Source: Pseudodesulfovibrio profundus
GTDB taxonomy: Bacteria > Desulfobacterota > Desulfovibrionia > Desulfovibrionales > Desulfovibrionaceae
Assembly (NCBI RefSeq): GCF_900217235.1
Contig: NZ_LT907975.1
Coordinates: forward strand, 2,827,001 to 2,891,000
DNA: 64,000 nt
Reading direction: 5' to 3'
In this document: positions 8,788 through 16,753 of the stretch, one piece after another
Layout of the letters: each line of letters opens with the position of its first letter
Numbering within the stretch: position 1 is the stretch's first letter
Notes under the pieces: model-generated
Told to the model about the DNA's origin: nothing
Database searches by the model: none
Seen by the model: the letters and a program-made list of their open reading frames with translations, nothing else
Position numbers and translations under genes: made by a program

Positions 8788-9534
8788 TCAGTCCGTGCTG
8801 AAGTAATGCCCCAGTATGACATCCATGGTCCCGTCATCAATTATCCCCTGCAATACCTCTCCGAGCTCATCCTTTCGTTCGATGAGTGGGGATTTGCGTG
8901 AAATGCCGATATATAGTTCGATGTGCACGTCCGGCTGATAGGGCACTTTGCGAAGGGTCGTTTCCAGGTTCTTTCGTCGTATGTCGTAATCCACCTGACA
9001 GTCGGTTCCGATCATGACATCCCATCGACCTTCCTGCATCATCTTGAGCATCAATCCCTCATCCTTGATGGCGATCTTGTTGAGCTGCATGTCGGAGTCA
9101 AAAGGCTCGAAGTAGGCCGACCCACGGGTGTATCCGATGGTCAGCTCGCGGAGCTGTTCATAGGTGGTGACTGGCTTACCTTTGCGGTCGGCCCGTTCGT
9201 AAAATGCAGGGGAGCAGGTGAAATATTCAGGAGAGGTGTAGGCGATGTACTTTTCGCGTTCCGGTGTCCGTGCGAGGCCGGTCATGATGTCGGCTTTGCC
9301 GTGTTCCATATCAATGAGGCAGCGGGCCCATGGCGCTCGTTTTGTTTCAAAGTCGATATGCATCCGCTTTCCGATGACGGAAAGCAATTCCATATCTATC
9401 CCGCCGATTCCATAGGGATTCTGAATACGGAAAGGAGGCCAGTAATCGGTCACAACTGTGTATGTTTCTTTTCCGAAAGCCGACCCGGGAAACGAGAAAA
9501 TGGCCAGTAAAAAAACAAGCAGCATGTATCGCAT
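8788..9534 (-). CDS. Periplasmic solute-binding protein, family 3 (amino-acid-like)
   Basis: Secreted protein of 248 residues from ATG 9534. A GTG three codons upstream (9543) is also open, but the GAGG ribosome site sits eight bases before the ATG. Residues 1-21 are a signal peptide (MRYMLLVFLLAIFSFPGSAFG). The mature part has the SBP family 3 opening VVTDYWPPFRIQNPYGIGGIDM, then APWARCLIDMEHGKADIM and TPEREKYIAY. No permease or ATPase genes adjoin it, so it may be an orphan receptor or a chemosensory binding protein. The ligand cannot be told from sequence. Confidence 0.85.
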   Translation of the reverse strand: MRYMLLVFLLAIFSFPGSAFGKETYTVVTDYWPPFRIQNPYGIGGIDMELLSVIGKRMHIDFETKRAPWARCLIDMEHGKADIMTGLARTPEREKYIAYTSPEYFTCSPAFYERADRKGKPVTTYEQLRELTIGYTRGSAYFEPFDSDMQLNKIAIKDEGLMLKMMQEGRWDVMIGTDCQVDYDIRRKNLETTLRKVPYQPDVHIELYIGISRKSPLIERKDELGEVLQGIIDDGTMDVILGHYFSTD

Positions 9535-9627
9535 AGAGTCCACCTCTATATGAATAGTAGCTAATGCTTGCGTTTTTGCAAATACTTTACAGCGAAGACG
9601 GTAGTGGGATTTGCAAATCCTCGTGGA

Positions 9628-10902
9628 TCAGGAAGGGTCGACGTAGTAAGTGATCTTGGTCCGGGGAGAGAGGTAATCACGTACTTTTTGAGGAAGATGG
9701 GAGACCCGTATGGATTTTTCCACCCGCAAATCAGGCTCTTCTGCCAGGTCCACGATGAGCGCTTCCTTTTTTGGAACGGCATCGTCGTAGAGAACAACGC
9801 TGGGATTGAGCTGGTTTTTCGGGTTGACCGCCATGACCATCCCGATGGCGCCGTTGGACAGTTCAACTACTGTACCCGGAGGGTAGACGCCGAGACAGCG
9901 AATGAAAAGCGCCAGCATCTCCACGTCGAACAACTGCTTTTGCTGACCGAACATGTAGGAAAGGGCCAGGTAGGGGGTCAGGGATTTATCCGGGTCCTTG
10001 GAGTTGGTGTGATTGTCGTAGGTATCGGCAATGGCGACGATCCGTGCCAGAGAGTCGATAGCGTCCCCTTTGAGTTGCTCAGGCCCGCCCGAGCCGTCAA
10101 TGCGCTCGTGGTGATGGGCCACGATCCGGGCAACGGCATTGGGGAAAACCTTTATGCTTGAAAGCAGGCTGGCCCCGAAAGCGGCGTGCTGGTCCATCAG
10201 GGCCTGTTCCGGCTTGGTGAGCGGACCACGCTTTTTGAGGAGCTTCTTCGGGATTCGATATTTGCCGATGTCGTGGAACAACGCTCCAAGGCCCAGAGCG
10301 AGCATCTCCTTACCATCCAGACCGGCCTCCCGTCCGACCATGAGTGAAAGAACCGCAACGTTCATCGGATGGGAATAGGCAATCTCTTCGGGGTCAACCA
10401 CATTCATGAGGTGGAGGGTCGATTCCGTGTCATCCAGAAAGTAACGGGAAAGACGGTCCACAAAGCGAATGGCATCCTCTATGGACTGGGAGTTGCCCCC
10501 CATGACGCCTTTGAGGATGTTGTCGAAGGGCTTGATGCAGGTGTTGAATTTCTCTTCACATTCAGCGATGCGAAGCTTCTTTTCCCTGAGTCGCCGGGTG
10601 CGTTCCTTCTTGACTTCCCACAGGCGGTCGATGACTTCCTGGGATAGCTCCTTCTTTGCCTCCGGAGCGGTCTTTTTACCGGCTGTCGGACGCTTGGGCA
10701 GAACGTCGCTTTTTTCAGGAATACAGACGACATGTGTTATGCCAAGGTTGCGTAGCAACGCCACCTGCTCCTCGTCCTTCACTTTGAACTTGCTAAAGAG
10801 GAACGGGTGATCAAACCAGTTGGTTTTTTCCAACCGAATGAAAACACCCGGACGAAGCAAGTCGACCGAGATGCGGTATTCTGGCATATTTGTGTCATCC
10901 AT
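9628..10902 (-). CDS. HD-GYP domain phosphodiesterase with N-terminal DUF3391-like domain
   Basis: Probable c-di-GMP hydrolase of 424 residues. Residues 5-70 (ISVDLLRPGVFIRL, then LRNLGITHVVC) look like the DUF3391 domain that often precedes HD-GYP. A charged linker with many Lys/Arg/Glu follows (75-125). The catalytic domain carries the HD pair at 210-211 in LFHDIGKYRIPKKLL, a following His in MDQHAAFGA, and HHERIDGSGGP at 264-274, where the name-giving GYP is GGP. The metal-binding residues are kept, so activity is likely; the Tyr change may affect substrate choice. The ATG at 10902 has a weak ribosome site, and ATG 10887 is an alternative. It stands alone, with over 350 bases of non-coding DNA upstream. 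Confidence 0.85.
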   Translation of the reverse strand: MDDTNMPEYRISVDLLRPGVFIRLEKTNWFDHPFLFSKFKVKDEEQVALLRNLGITHVVCIPEKSDVLPKRPTAGKKTAPEAKKELSQEVIDRLWEVKKERTRRLREKKLRIAECEEKFNTCIKPFDNILKGVMGGNSQSIEDAIRFVDRLSRYFLDDTESTLHLMNVVDPEEIAYSHPMNVAVLSLMVGREAGLDGKEMLALGLGALFHDIGKYRIPKKLLKKRGPLTKPEQALMDQHAAFGASLLSSIKVFPNAVARIVAHHHERIDGSGGPEQLKGDAIDSLARIVAIADTYDNHTNSKDPDKSLTPYLALSYMFGQQKQLFDVEMLALFIRCLGVYPPGTVVELSNGAIGMVMAVNPKNQLNPSVVLYDDAVPKKEALIVDLAEEPDLRVEKSIRVSHLPQKVRDYLSPRTKITYYVDPS

Positions 10903-11255
10903 AATCCGTAGATATTAGCTCATGATGCGTAAACACACAACTCCCTGTGTGTGCTGCACGATTATGCACCAGTCATTTGGTTTTGCCTGACATCGGAGCC
11001 AGAAAGAGACATCTTTTTCTTCGGTGCCAAAATGTGGTAATGATAATAATTGTTGAGCCAAATGGTTTAAAAAAAGATTATAAAAAATTTTCAAAAATTA
11101 GAATATGTTTGTCATTTTTGTAGGAAAAACCCACACCATCCGTGTTGCCAAGCAGTGTCAAATGGTTTACGCCATCTAGGTGGTTCACGCCGTGGTGGCC
11201 TTTTTGTCTGAATTTACACACTTTTTTATGCGGGGAGCTGCAAGAGCAGAATAGC
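10903..11255. other. Non-coding, AT-rich divergent intergenic region
   Basis: No open frame of coding character is seen here. It separates the HD-GYP gene (minus) from the tandem paralogue pair (plus), so it should hold both promoters. Visible structure: a small CACACA/TGTGTG hairpin at 10934-10951, an AT-rich tract near 11068-11104, two exact copies of CAAATGGTTTA at 11059-11069 and 11159-11169 (100 bases apart), and a near-repeat GGTTTACGCC/GGTTCACGCC around 11164-11191. Confidence 0.5.
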
Positions 11256-11723
11256 ATGAAAGCATTTATAAGAAATACGCTTATAGCGACGGTGTTCATC
11301 ATTCTTGGCGGTGTGATCGCTGTTCAGGTTGGTGTAGTGGATACCGGCAGCGATCCCAGTGATGGACTTTCCGGCATGGTTACCGTCAAAGGATCTGTGG
11401 CTGCCCGTGATCTCGGGTTGAGTAAAGCGGACGTAAAACGTATCAACCGGGCTGTCGGAAGCCATAAAAACATGTTCACCAAGGTCAATGTCTTTTTGGA
11501 TGCACGAGAGGACAAGGATCCGTCAGAGCCGACAACCATCTTGGTGATGGCCATGGTCCTGGAGACAGATGGGAACTGTGAGGTGCGCTCCTGGAGCCGA
11601 AAGGTATCTCGGGACAAGCTGATCTCCCAAATGGAAGTGTATATGAAAAAGGCGGCCAGGGAATATGAGGAATTCAAGAAATTCCCTGACGTACAGCAAA
11701 ATTTCAAGTGTCTGTACATCTAG
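11256..11723 (+). CDS. Membrane-anchored protein of unknown function (tandem paralogue 1)
   Basis: 155 residues from ATG 11256; the frame is open further upstream but the residues there are unlike a protein start. Residues 5-25 (IRNTLIATVFIILGGVIAVQ) are a single membrane anchor or uncleaved signal. The rest is a soluble alpha/beta-like domain with VKGSVAARDLGLSKADVKRIN, then WSRKVSRDKLISQM. The same pattern (VTGTIRADDLNLSGKEITRIN; WSRKVPRKRLVKHM) recurs in the gene 200 bases downstream, so the two arose by tandem duplication and divergence. I do not recognise the family. A terminator follows, so the two copies are separate transcription units. Confidence 0.75.
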   Translation: MKAFIRNTLIATVFIILGGVIAVQVGVVDTGSDPSDGLSGMVTVKGSVAARDLGLSKADVKRINRAVGSHKNMFTKVNVFLDAREDKDPSEPTTILVMAMVLETDGNCEVRSWSRKVSRDKLISQMEVYMKKAAREYEEFKKFPDVQQNFKCLYI

Positions 11724-11748
11724 CCTTTTGATTAACGAGATTTTTTTG

Positions 11749-11777
11749 ATCCCCGCCATGTGCGGGGATTTTTTTTG
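11749..11777 (+). terminator. Rho-independent terminator after paralogue 1
   Basis: ATCCCCGC pairs with GCGGGGAT around a 5-base loop and is followed by a run of eight T. It stands 25 bases after the stop codon. Confidence 0.9.
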
Positions 11778-11921
11778 TCGTGTGACTGAAGTGGGGTGGT
11801 ATGGATTGGGTACAATAAATGGGTGTGGTAATCATTGTTTCCAGAAGGAAAAGTCGGTATACATTTTCGCTGATATGACAGAGTAAATGCAGAGGCGAAG
11901 CCTCGTGAGGGCGATGATACC

Positions 11922-12413
11922 ATGGCGAAAAAAAAGAAGAAATCCAACAGCAAGCAAATCCTGATGATTGTGCTGTTACTGATGATGGCGACGGGTGCGG
12001 TCGTTGTCTTTCAAAGTGGATTTTTCAGTCGCTCCAATCAGCCTGTATATGACAGCGCTTTGGTTGATTCCGTGACGGTCACCGGAACCATTCGAGCTGA
12101 TGATCTCAATCTGTCCGGCAAGGAGATTACACGAATCAACCGCCTGATGAGCCGTTTTTCCCTGTCCTTTGATAGCATTGAAGTCAACCTTGAGCTGGAA
12201 GACCAATTCGCCCCCATAGAAATAGAAAACGATACAGTCCTCGTGCTGAGACTGCGATGCCAGGCTCCCAAAATGGAGGTGGCTTTCTGGAGCCGGAAGG
12301 TACCCAGAAAACGGTTGGTGAAACATATGGAAACCGCCGTGCCTGAAGCCGCTGAAGAACTGAAATGGGCCACGCAGAAAAGTGGAAATACAGTCCGGCG
12401 AATCTATCTGTGA
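11922..12413 (+). CDS. Membrane-anchored protein of unknown function (tandem paralogue 2)
   Basis: 163 residues with a very basic start (MAKKKKKSNSK) followed by one membrane segment (ILMIVLLLMMATGAVVVFQSG), giving an N-in topology by the positive-inside rule. The outer domain matches the neighbour at 11256-11723 in order and spacing: a VTGTI strand, DLNLSGKEITRINRLMSRF, a strand of alternating hydrophobics, FWSRKVPRKRL and a final short aromatic-aliphatic tail. The shared WSRKVxRxxL core suggests a common ligand or partner. Its last codons overlap the convergent DUF2721 gene by 10 bases. Function unknown. Confidence 0.75.
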   Translation: MAKKKKKSNSKQILMIVLLLMMATGAVVVFQSGFFSRSNQPVYDSALVDSVTVTGTIRADDLNLSGKEITRINRLMSRFSLSFDSIEVNLELEDQFAPIEIENDTVLVLRLRCQAPKMEVAFWSRKVPRKRLVKHMETAVPEAAEELKWATQKSGNTVRRIYL

Positions 12414-12835
12414 TCGCTTTTCACTTCAGCAATCATTTCCTCGGTAGGGCTCTCCATGTCTTCCAGCAGAATATCGAGGGCGCGAACCGAAATGCGTATT
12501 TCCAGAAACGATATGCCAAGCGACAGCACGAGGAATAGCAGGCTCCCTCCGAACAGAATCGATCCGGCCAGCGGCCAGTCCTGAAACAGACAAATCATTG
12601 AAAAAATGCAGGAGAGCATCGACATGACGCCGAATCCCTGCATACGCCGAATCATGTGTACCCTGATCCGAAGGTTCTCGATCTGTTGTCGAATGGATTC
12701 GTCGTGTCTTTCCCTGTACTGATCGTGGAGGTGGCGTATGCGCGCACCAAGTGACAGAAAGCGATTGGTAAAGGCAAGCATGAAAAGTGAGATTGCCGGG
12801 AAAAGCAGGGCGGGGGTGGTGACTGATATCTGCAT
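12404..12835 (-). CDS. DUF2721 family inner-membrane protein
   Basis: 143 residues from ATG 12835, which has an AGGAGAT ribosome site eight bases upstream; the open frame continues to 13027 but without coding character. It has a short N-terminal hydrophobic segment (TPALLFPAISLFMLAFTNRF), a charged cytosolic-type stretch rich in Arg and Glu (RIRHLHDQYRERHDESIRQQ), and two further membrane segments (MSMLSCIFSMICLF and GSILFGGSLLFLVLSLGISF) ending in an acidic tail. This layout is that of DUF2721. No function is known for the family. Its 3' end overlaps paralogue 2 tail to tail. Confidence 0.75.
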   Translation of the reverse strand: MQISVTTPALLFPAISLFMLAFTNRFLSLGARIRHLHDQYRERHDESIRQQIENLRIRVHMIRRMQGFGVMSMLSCIFSMICLFQDWPLAGSILFGGSLLFLVLSLGISFLEIRISVRALDILLEDMESPTEEMIAEVKSDHR

Positions 12836-13102
12836 GAGAGATCTCCTAGGAAAAAACTGACGGATAGTATGCTGCAAAGCATACTGACAGTCGCGCTCTT
12901 CGTCCAATATCTTGATTGCTTGTTTTTTGGTTGTGAAATGACGTTGCCCAAAAAAGCAATGTCCAAATATTTTTCGGATTGTGCGTTTTGGGATAATGCG
13001 TAACGAGGTGGAGAGGTTGCGATACAATCATGCGACTTCACGGGATGTGCAATCGACGTGCAGCCCTTGCAGTTGCTGGACAAATGGCAATTTATAGACT
13101 AG

Positions 13103-13118
13103 GGTGTGTCGACAATCA
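13103..13118. repeat. Left terminal inverted repeat of the IS5-family element
   Basis: GGTGTGTCGACAATCA, matching the opposite end with one change (T for C at position 3). It lies at the transposase 3' end and overlaps the last codon of the second frame. Confidence 0.9.
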
Positions 13119-13523
13119 CTTCAGCCACAGCCACATTGCTCCTACGTACACGAAAGCAAGATAGGACGTCGCCAGCTTGTCGTATCGTGTTGCAATCCTT
13201 CGAAACTGTTTTAAATTTCCAAACATACACTCTATAGCACTTCGCTCCTTATAGAGATGTTTGTCATATGTTCGCCTTGTCTTTCTGTGAGAGCGAGGAG
13301 GGACAACCGGATTGGCATTCATGGCTTCAATTGCCATTACAATTTCATCTGAATCATAGCCCTTATCAGCAAGGACATGCTCGGCAGCCTGTCCTTCAAT
13401 AAGCGGAATCGCCATACTGCAATCCGCTGTATTTCCAGGTGTTAATATGAATTTAGTTGGACATCCGAGAGCATCTGTGGCAGCATGGACTTTCGTTGAA
13501 AACCCTCCTCTAGATTTCCCCAC
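13116..13523 (-). CDS. IS5-family transposase, C-terminal frame (orfB)
   Basis: 135 residues as an open frame starting at a GTG inside the overlap with orfA. It begins GKSRGGFSTKVHAATD, the usual mid-protein sequence of this family, then carries the second catalytic Asp (HVLADKGYDSDEI) and the final Glu in KERSAIECMFGNLKQFRRIATRYDK, completing the DDE triad. It would be made as a fusion with orfA by frameshifting, so this is a part of one transposase and not an independent gene. If the frame difference is a mutation the element is inactive. Confidence 0.85.
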   Translation of the reverse strand: MGKSRGGFSTKVHAATDALGCPTKFILTPGNTADCSMAIPLIEGQAAEHVLADKGYDSDEIVMAIEAMNANPVVPPRSHRKTRRTYDKHLYKERSAIECMFGNLKQFRRIATRYDKLATSYLAFVYVGAMWLWLK

Positions 13524-13869
13524 CGACTGCTGGAGGTGCCCCCTTTCCGCCAGCCGAATGCTGATGAGCTCGCACTATTGTGCTGTCAATCATGAGCCAT
13601 TCAGTATCAGCGTCTACCGCAAGCGTGTTGAAGATCATTTGCCATACACCTTTCTTGGCCCAGCGGATAAATCTCTTATGGACCGAAGACCACTTGCCAT
13701 AGCTTTCTGGCAAATCTCGCCAAGGCGCCCCTGTCTTGCCAATCCACATGACTGCATCAATGAATAGCCTGTTATCTTTTGCAGTTACACCGCAGTCACT
13801 TTGTTTTCCTGGAAGATATTCTTTGATTTTATCCCACTGATCGTCGCGTAGAGCGTGTCTTTTTTGCAC
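13510..13869 (-). CDS. IS5-family transposase, N-terminal frame (orfA)
   Basis: 119 residues from GTG 13869, chosen because AGGAGG lies seven bases upstream; the open frame extends to 13920 through the terminal repeat but lacks a start signal there. It contains the DUF4096-like opening (RHALRDDQWDKIKEYLPG), the GAPWRDLPESYGKWSSVHKRF segment typical of the IS427 group, and the first catalytic Asp in WLMIDSTIVRAHQH. It ends shortly after a run of five G (13539-13543 on the plus strand as C). To reach the second frame a ribosome must shift by +1 (or -2) near that run. Confidence 0.85.
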   Translation of the reverse strand: MQKRHALRDDQWDKIKEYLPGKQSDCGVTAKDNRLFIDAVMWIGKTGAPWRDLPESYGKWSSVHKRFIRWAKKGVWQMIFNTLAVDADTEWLMIDSTIVRAHQHSAGGKGAPPAVGGEI

Positions 13870-13907
13870 TGCCAACCTCCTGCCAAGAAGTATAGCAAAT
13901 CTCAGAA

Positions 13908-13923
13908 TGATTGTCGACACGCC
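13908..13923. repeat. Right terminal inverted repeat of the IS5-family element
   Basis: TGATTGTCGACACGCC, reverse complement of the left repeat with one mismatch. It lies upstream of the transposase start and is followed by CTAG. Confidence 0.9.
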
Positions 13924-14037
13924 CTAGGGCCGGTTGCAGTTTGTTCTACCAATAAGAGAACGACAACTCTACTACGCTTGGTGTCAAGGCGCACTCTTTC
14001 GGCGGTTGAATACAATGCCGGACACCGAGGAATATTA

Positions 14038-16728
14038 ATGATCGTATATCGGTACCTTTCGAGGGTATGGAGTGGCATGAGCGTAATGCGAAAGTTTGCA
14101 TTGGCTCTGGGCTCCATGGTGGCCCTCATCCTTTTTGTGGCAACTATCGGCTTTTTCTCCCTCACGTTTCAGGAGCAAAAGGTCGCTGATATTGTTGCCG
14201 ACTCGATGCGTGTCCAACGCCTTGCCTTGGAGGTCGAATCCCGACTTCAGTTGGCCCGTCAGGCAGAGCGCGATTTTATTTTGCATCTGCATGAACTGGG
14301 TGTTCAAGGGTCCAATGCAGCATATGGCGTTGAGTTTCTCGACAACGTCAATGACGCTGTGCGCAATGTGCTCTGGCTGCAGAATCTGGCCGGAATGGAT
14401 GCGGGGAAGCCTTTGCAGGCCCGCTCCAATCACCGACTTATGGAACTGCGCAAAGGACTGGAACAGTATCTCGATACATTCAACCATCTGGCCGAGGTTG
14501 CACAAAGCGAGGGGATCAATAATACCTTCAAGCATTTGGTCAGCGGGCTGGATGGCGAGTACCTTTCGCTGACGACTCTGGTCCGTCAACTGGCGCTGGC
14601 AGCTTCGGACGAGGCTCGCAACGCACAGGCCGCGATCAGTCAAACCAGCATGGTCATCAAGATTCTGCTTATAGCCTCTGTGCTGCTTGCATTGTTGCTG
14701 GCCGCAAGTATCACGTGGGTTCTCAACCGGACCGTGGTCAGGAGCGTTGTTCAGCTTCGCGATACAGCCTATGAGTTGAGCTACGGCAACCTGGAGGCCC
14801 GGGCCGAGCTTGATAGTGGTGATGAATTCGGTCAACTGGCGGAATCCATAAATGGGATGGCCGAGCGCATCAATTCGCTGGTTTACGACATGGAAGTGCG
14901 GGTGGATACGGTCAATGACCGGTTGTTCGAGGTCATTGACGCCACATCGGAAGGTTTCATTCTTTATGACAAGCATGGCCGACTGCTGCTGACCAATAAG
15001 CGGATCATGGAAATGGCCGGCCCCAATGCTGAATACCTTCAGCCGGGAATGTCACGAGAAGATGTGTTGCACGAACAGGCGAAAAGCGGCCTGCTGATCA
15101 ATGCCTACGGTCGGGAAGAAGAGTGGGCGCAGGAACGGTTGGAACAACAAAGCAAGCCGTTTTCCATGCAGGAAGAGCCACTGCGTGACGGTCGCTGGAT
15201 GCAAGTCCGGTCCTACAAGACCAGCCGGGGCGAGATTGTACTGATTGTCAGTGACATAACAGAGCGCAAGCAAAGGGTGCAGGATCTCGCCTCAATGAAT
15301 TCCGATCTGGAGGAGCTTGTCCGGGAGCGCACGCAGGTGTTGGTGGAAAAGGCCTCCGAGCTCAAGGAAGCCAACGAACGACTACGAGAACTTGACGAAC
15401 TCAAATCCACTTTCCTTACCTCTGTCTCTCACGAGCTGCGCACTCCCCTCACTTCCCTCATCGGCTTCTCCAAGATCATCAAACGTGATTTCTCCCGTAT
15501 TTTCATGCCGTTGGCTGACTGTGAAAAAAGCAGCTCCATTGGTGAGCGTATTCAGTCCAACCTCGATATCATCAGCAACGAAGGGGAGCGCCTTACCGGG
15601 TTGATCAATGACGTGCTTGATCTCAGCCGCATCGAGTCGGGCCAGGACGAGTGGCAATATATCGAGGTTGATTTGGCCGAAGCCATCAACCGGGCCGTCA
15701 CCGCTTCATCCGGTGCCTTTGCACAGAATTCGCAACTCAAGCTTTCTCTCCGGCGCTTTGAAAAAGTGCCGCCGGTACTTTGTGATCCCGATCGAATTCA
15801 TCAGGTGCTGATCAATCTCTTGTCCAATGCAGCGAAATTTACCGAATCGGGTGCTGTATATATTGATTTGTTCCAGGATGTTCGAGGGAGAGTCTGCATA
15901 CAGGTTCAGGACACCGGACAGGGGATTGAAGAAAAGTACCTGGAGCGGATTTTCGACAAATTTCAACAGGCACAAAGCGATACCCTGACCGAAAAACCAT
16001 CGGGAACAGGTCTTGGATTGGCCATATCGAGGCAGATCATCGAGCAGTATGATGGCCGGATCTGGGCGAGTTCGGAACTGGGTCGCGGGACGACAATGCA
16101 CATTGTGATGCCGCCTGCCGTACCAGACAACATGCCGTTGGTCCTTGTTGTCGATGATGACATGACCGTGCGCGAATATCTTTCCATGTATCTGAAAAAG
16201 GCTGGCTACGGGGTTCAGACTGCCGCTGACGGGCGCGAGTGCCTGAGGATGGTTGAAGAGTTGCGGCCGGATATCATCTGCACGGATCTGCTGATGCCTG
16301 GTATGGGAGGCGAGGAAACGATCCGGGAACTCAAGGCTGACGAGCGTTTCAGCAACATTCCTATCCTCGTTATCTCCTCGGCCGGAGAATGCCGGACTGC
16401 CGGGGGGGACATCGCCATGCTCAAGCCGTTGAACGGCGATACCATACTGCAGGTGGTGGCGGCGTTTCTCGATCGTCAAACCGCCACGCTGCCCGCGCTC
16501 TCCGTTGGCACGGCAGGGATATGTCCATTGCCCGTTCTGTGCGGTGATGATGTCACCCATTGCACCAGGGAAGATATGTGGCAGATGGTTGAGAGCGGGT
16601 TCAAGGGGACTGTTGTCGTGCCTGAATCCCAGGTGCAGGACATCGACATCCAGCGACTCAGTAGTCATGTGCGGTTGCAGGTGATTCTGGTCCCTTCACA
16701 AGAGCCGGTTGAATTGGCTAACGGATAA
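14038..16728 (+). CDS. Hybrid sensor histidine kinase (HAMP-PAS-HisKA-HATPase-REC)
   Basis: Membrane sensor kinase of 896 residues from ATG 14038 (GAGG seven bases upstream; the frame is open back into the IS but those residues are not native). Membrane segments lie near 21-43 and 206-228, enclosing a largely helical periplasmic domain. A HAMP linker (about 229-283), a PAS domain (about 293-410, DATSEGFILYDKHGRLL), and a coiled coil (415-455) follow. HisKA has the phospho-acceptor His465 in SVSHELRTPLT; the ATPase has NLLSNAAKFTESG, DTGQGI and GTGLGLAIS. A receiver domain spans about 700-812 with Asp750 and Lys796, and about 80 residues of unclear role follow. Before the IS4 insertion the single-domain regulator at 18221 was the next gene, a likely phosphorelay partner. 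Confidence 0.93.
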   Translation: MIVYRYLSRVWSGMSVMRKFALALGSMVALILFVATIGFFSLTFQEQKVADIVADSMRVQRLALEVESRLQLARQAERDFILHLHELGVQGSNAAYGVEFLDNVNDAVRNVLWLQNLAGMDAGKPLQARSNHRLMELRKGLEQYLDTFNHLAEVAQSEGINNTFKHLVSGLDGEYLSLTTLVRQLALAASDEARNAQAAISQTSMVIKILLIASVLLALLLAASITWVLNRTVVRSVVQLRDTAYELSYGNLEARAELDSGDEFGQLAESINGMAERINSLVYDMEVRVDTVNDRLFEVIDATSEGFILYDKHGRLLLTNKRIMEMAGPNAEYLQPGMSREDVLHEQAKSGLLINAYGREEEWAQERLEQQSKPFSMQEEPLRDGRWMQVRSYKTSRGEIVLIVSDITERKQRVQDLASMNSDLEELVRERTQVLVEKASELKEANERLRELDELKSTFLTSVSHELRTPLTSLIGFSKIIKRDFSRIFMPLADCEKSSSIGERIQSNLDIISNEGERLTGLINDVLDLSRIESGQDEWQYIEVDLAEAINRAVTASSGAFAQNSQLKLSLRRFEKVPPVLCDPDRIHQVLINLLSNAAKFTESGAVYIDLFQDVRGRVCIQVQDTGQGIEEKYLERIFDKFQQAQSDTLTEKPSGTGLGLAISRQIIEQYDGRIWASSELGRGTTMHIVMPPAVPDNMPLVLVVDDDMTVREYLSMYLKKAGYGVQTAADGRECLRMVEELRPDIICTDLLMPGMGGEETIRELKADERFSNIPILVISSAGECRTAGGDIAMLKPLNGDTILQVVAAFLDRQTATLPALSVGTAGICPLPVLCGDDVTHCTREDMWQMVESGFKGTVVVPESQVQDIDIQRLSSHVRLQVILVPSQEPVELANG

Positions 16729-16739
16729 TCACTCCTATT

Positions 16740-16753
16740 CAATGAAAATACGT
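16740..16753 (+). repeat. Direct repeat at left edge of the IS4-type element (target duplication)
   Basis: CAATGAAAATACGT, an exact copy of 18093-18106. Part or all of it is the duplicated target. If the right terminal repeat includes CAATG, the true duplication is the last nine bases, AAAATACGT. Confidence 0.8.

Larger units (their letters stand above)
13103..13923 (-). mobile_element. IS5-family (IS427-type) insertion sequence, about 821 bp
   Basis: The element is bounded by near-perfect terminal inverted repeats: GGTGTGTCGACAATCA at the left and, read inward from the right, GGCGTGTCGACAATCA (one mismatch in 16). Both ends abut CTAG (13099-13102 and 13924-13927), which can be read as a 4-base target duplication or as TA within it. 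The interior holds two overlapping transposase frames on the minus strand. Size, end sequence and split transposase match the IS427 group. It sits 115 bases before the start of the hybrid kinase gene and may separate that gene from its promoter. Confidence 0.9.

Noticed and set aside
11142-11255. N-terminal extension of the first tandem paralogue
   Set aside because: The extension lacks coding character and overlaps probable promoter DNA; the membrane anchor starts cleanly at ATG 11256.
13855-14037. Extension of the hybrid kinase into the IS element
   Set aside because: It reads through the IS terminal repeat, and GAGG before ATG 14038 marks the native start.
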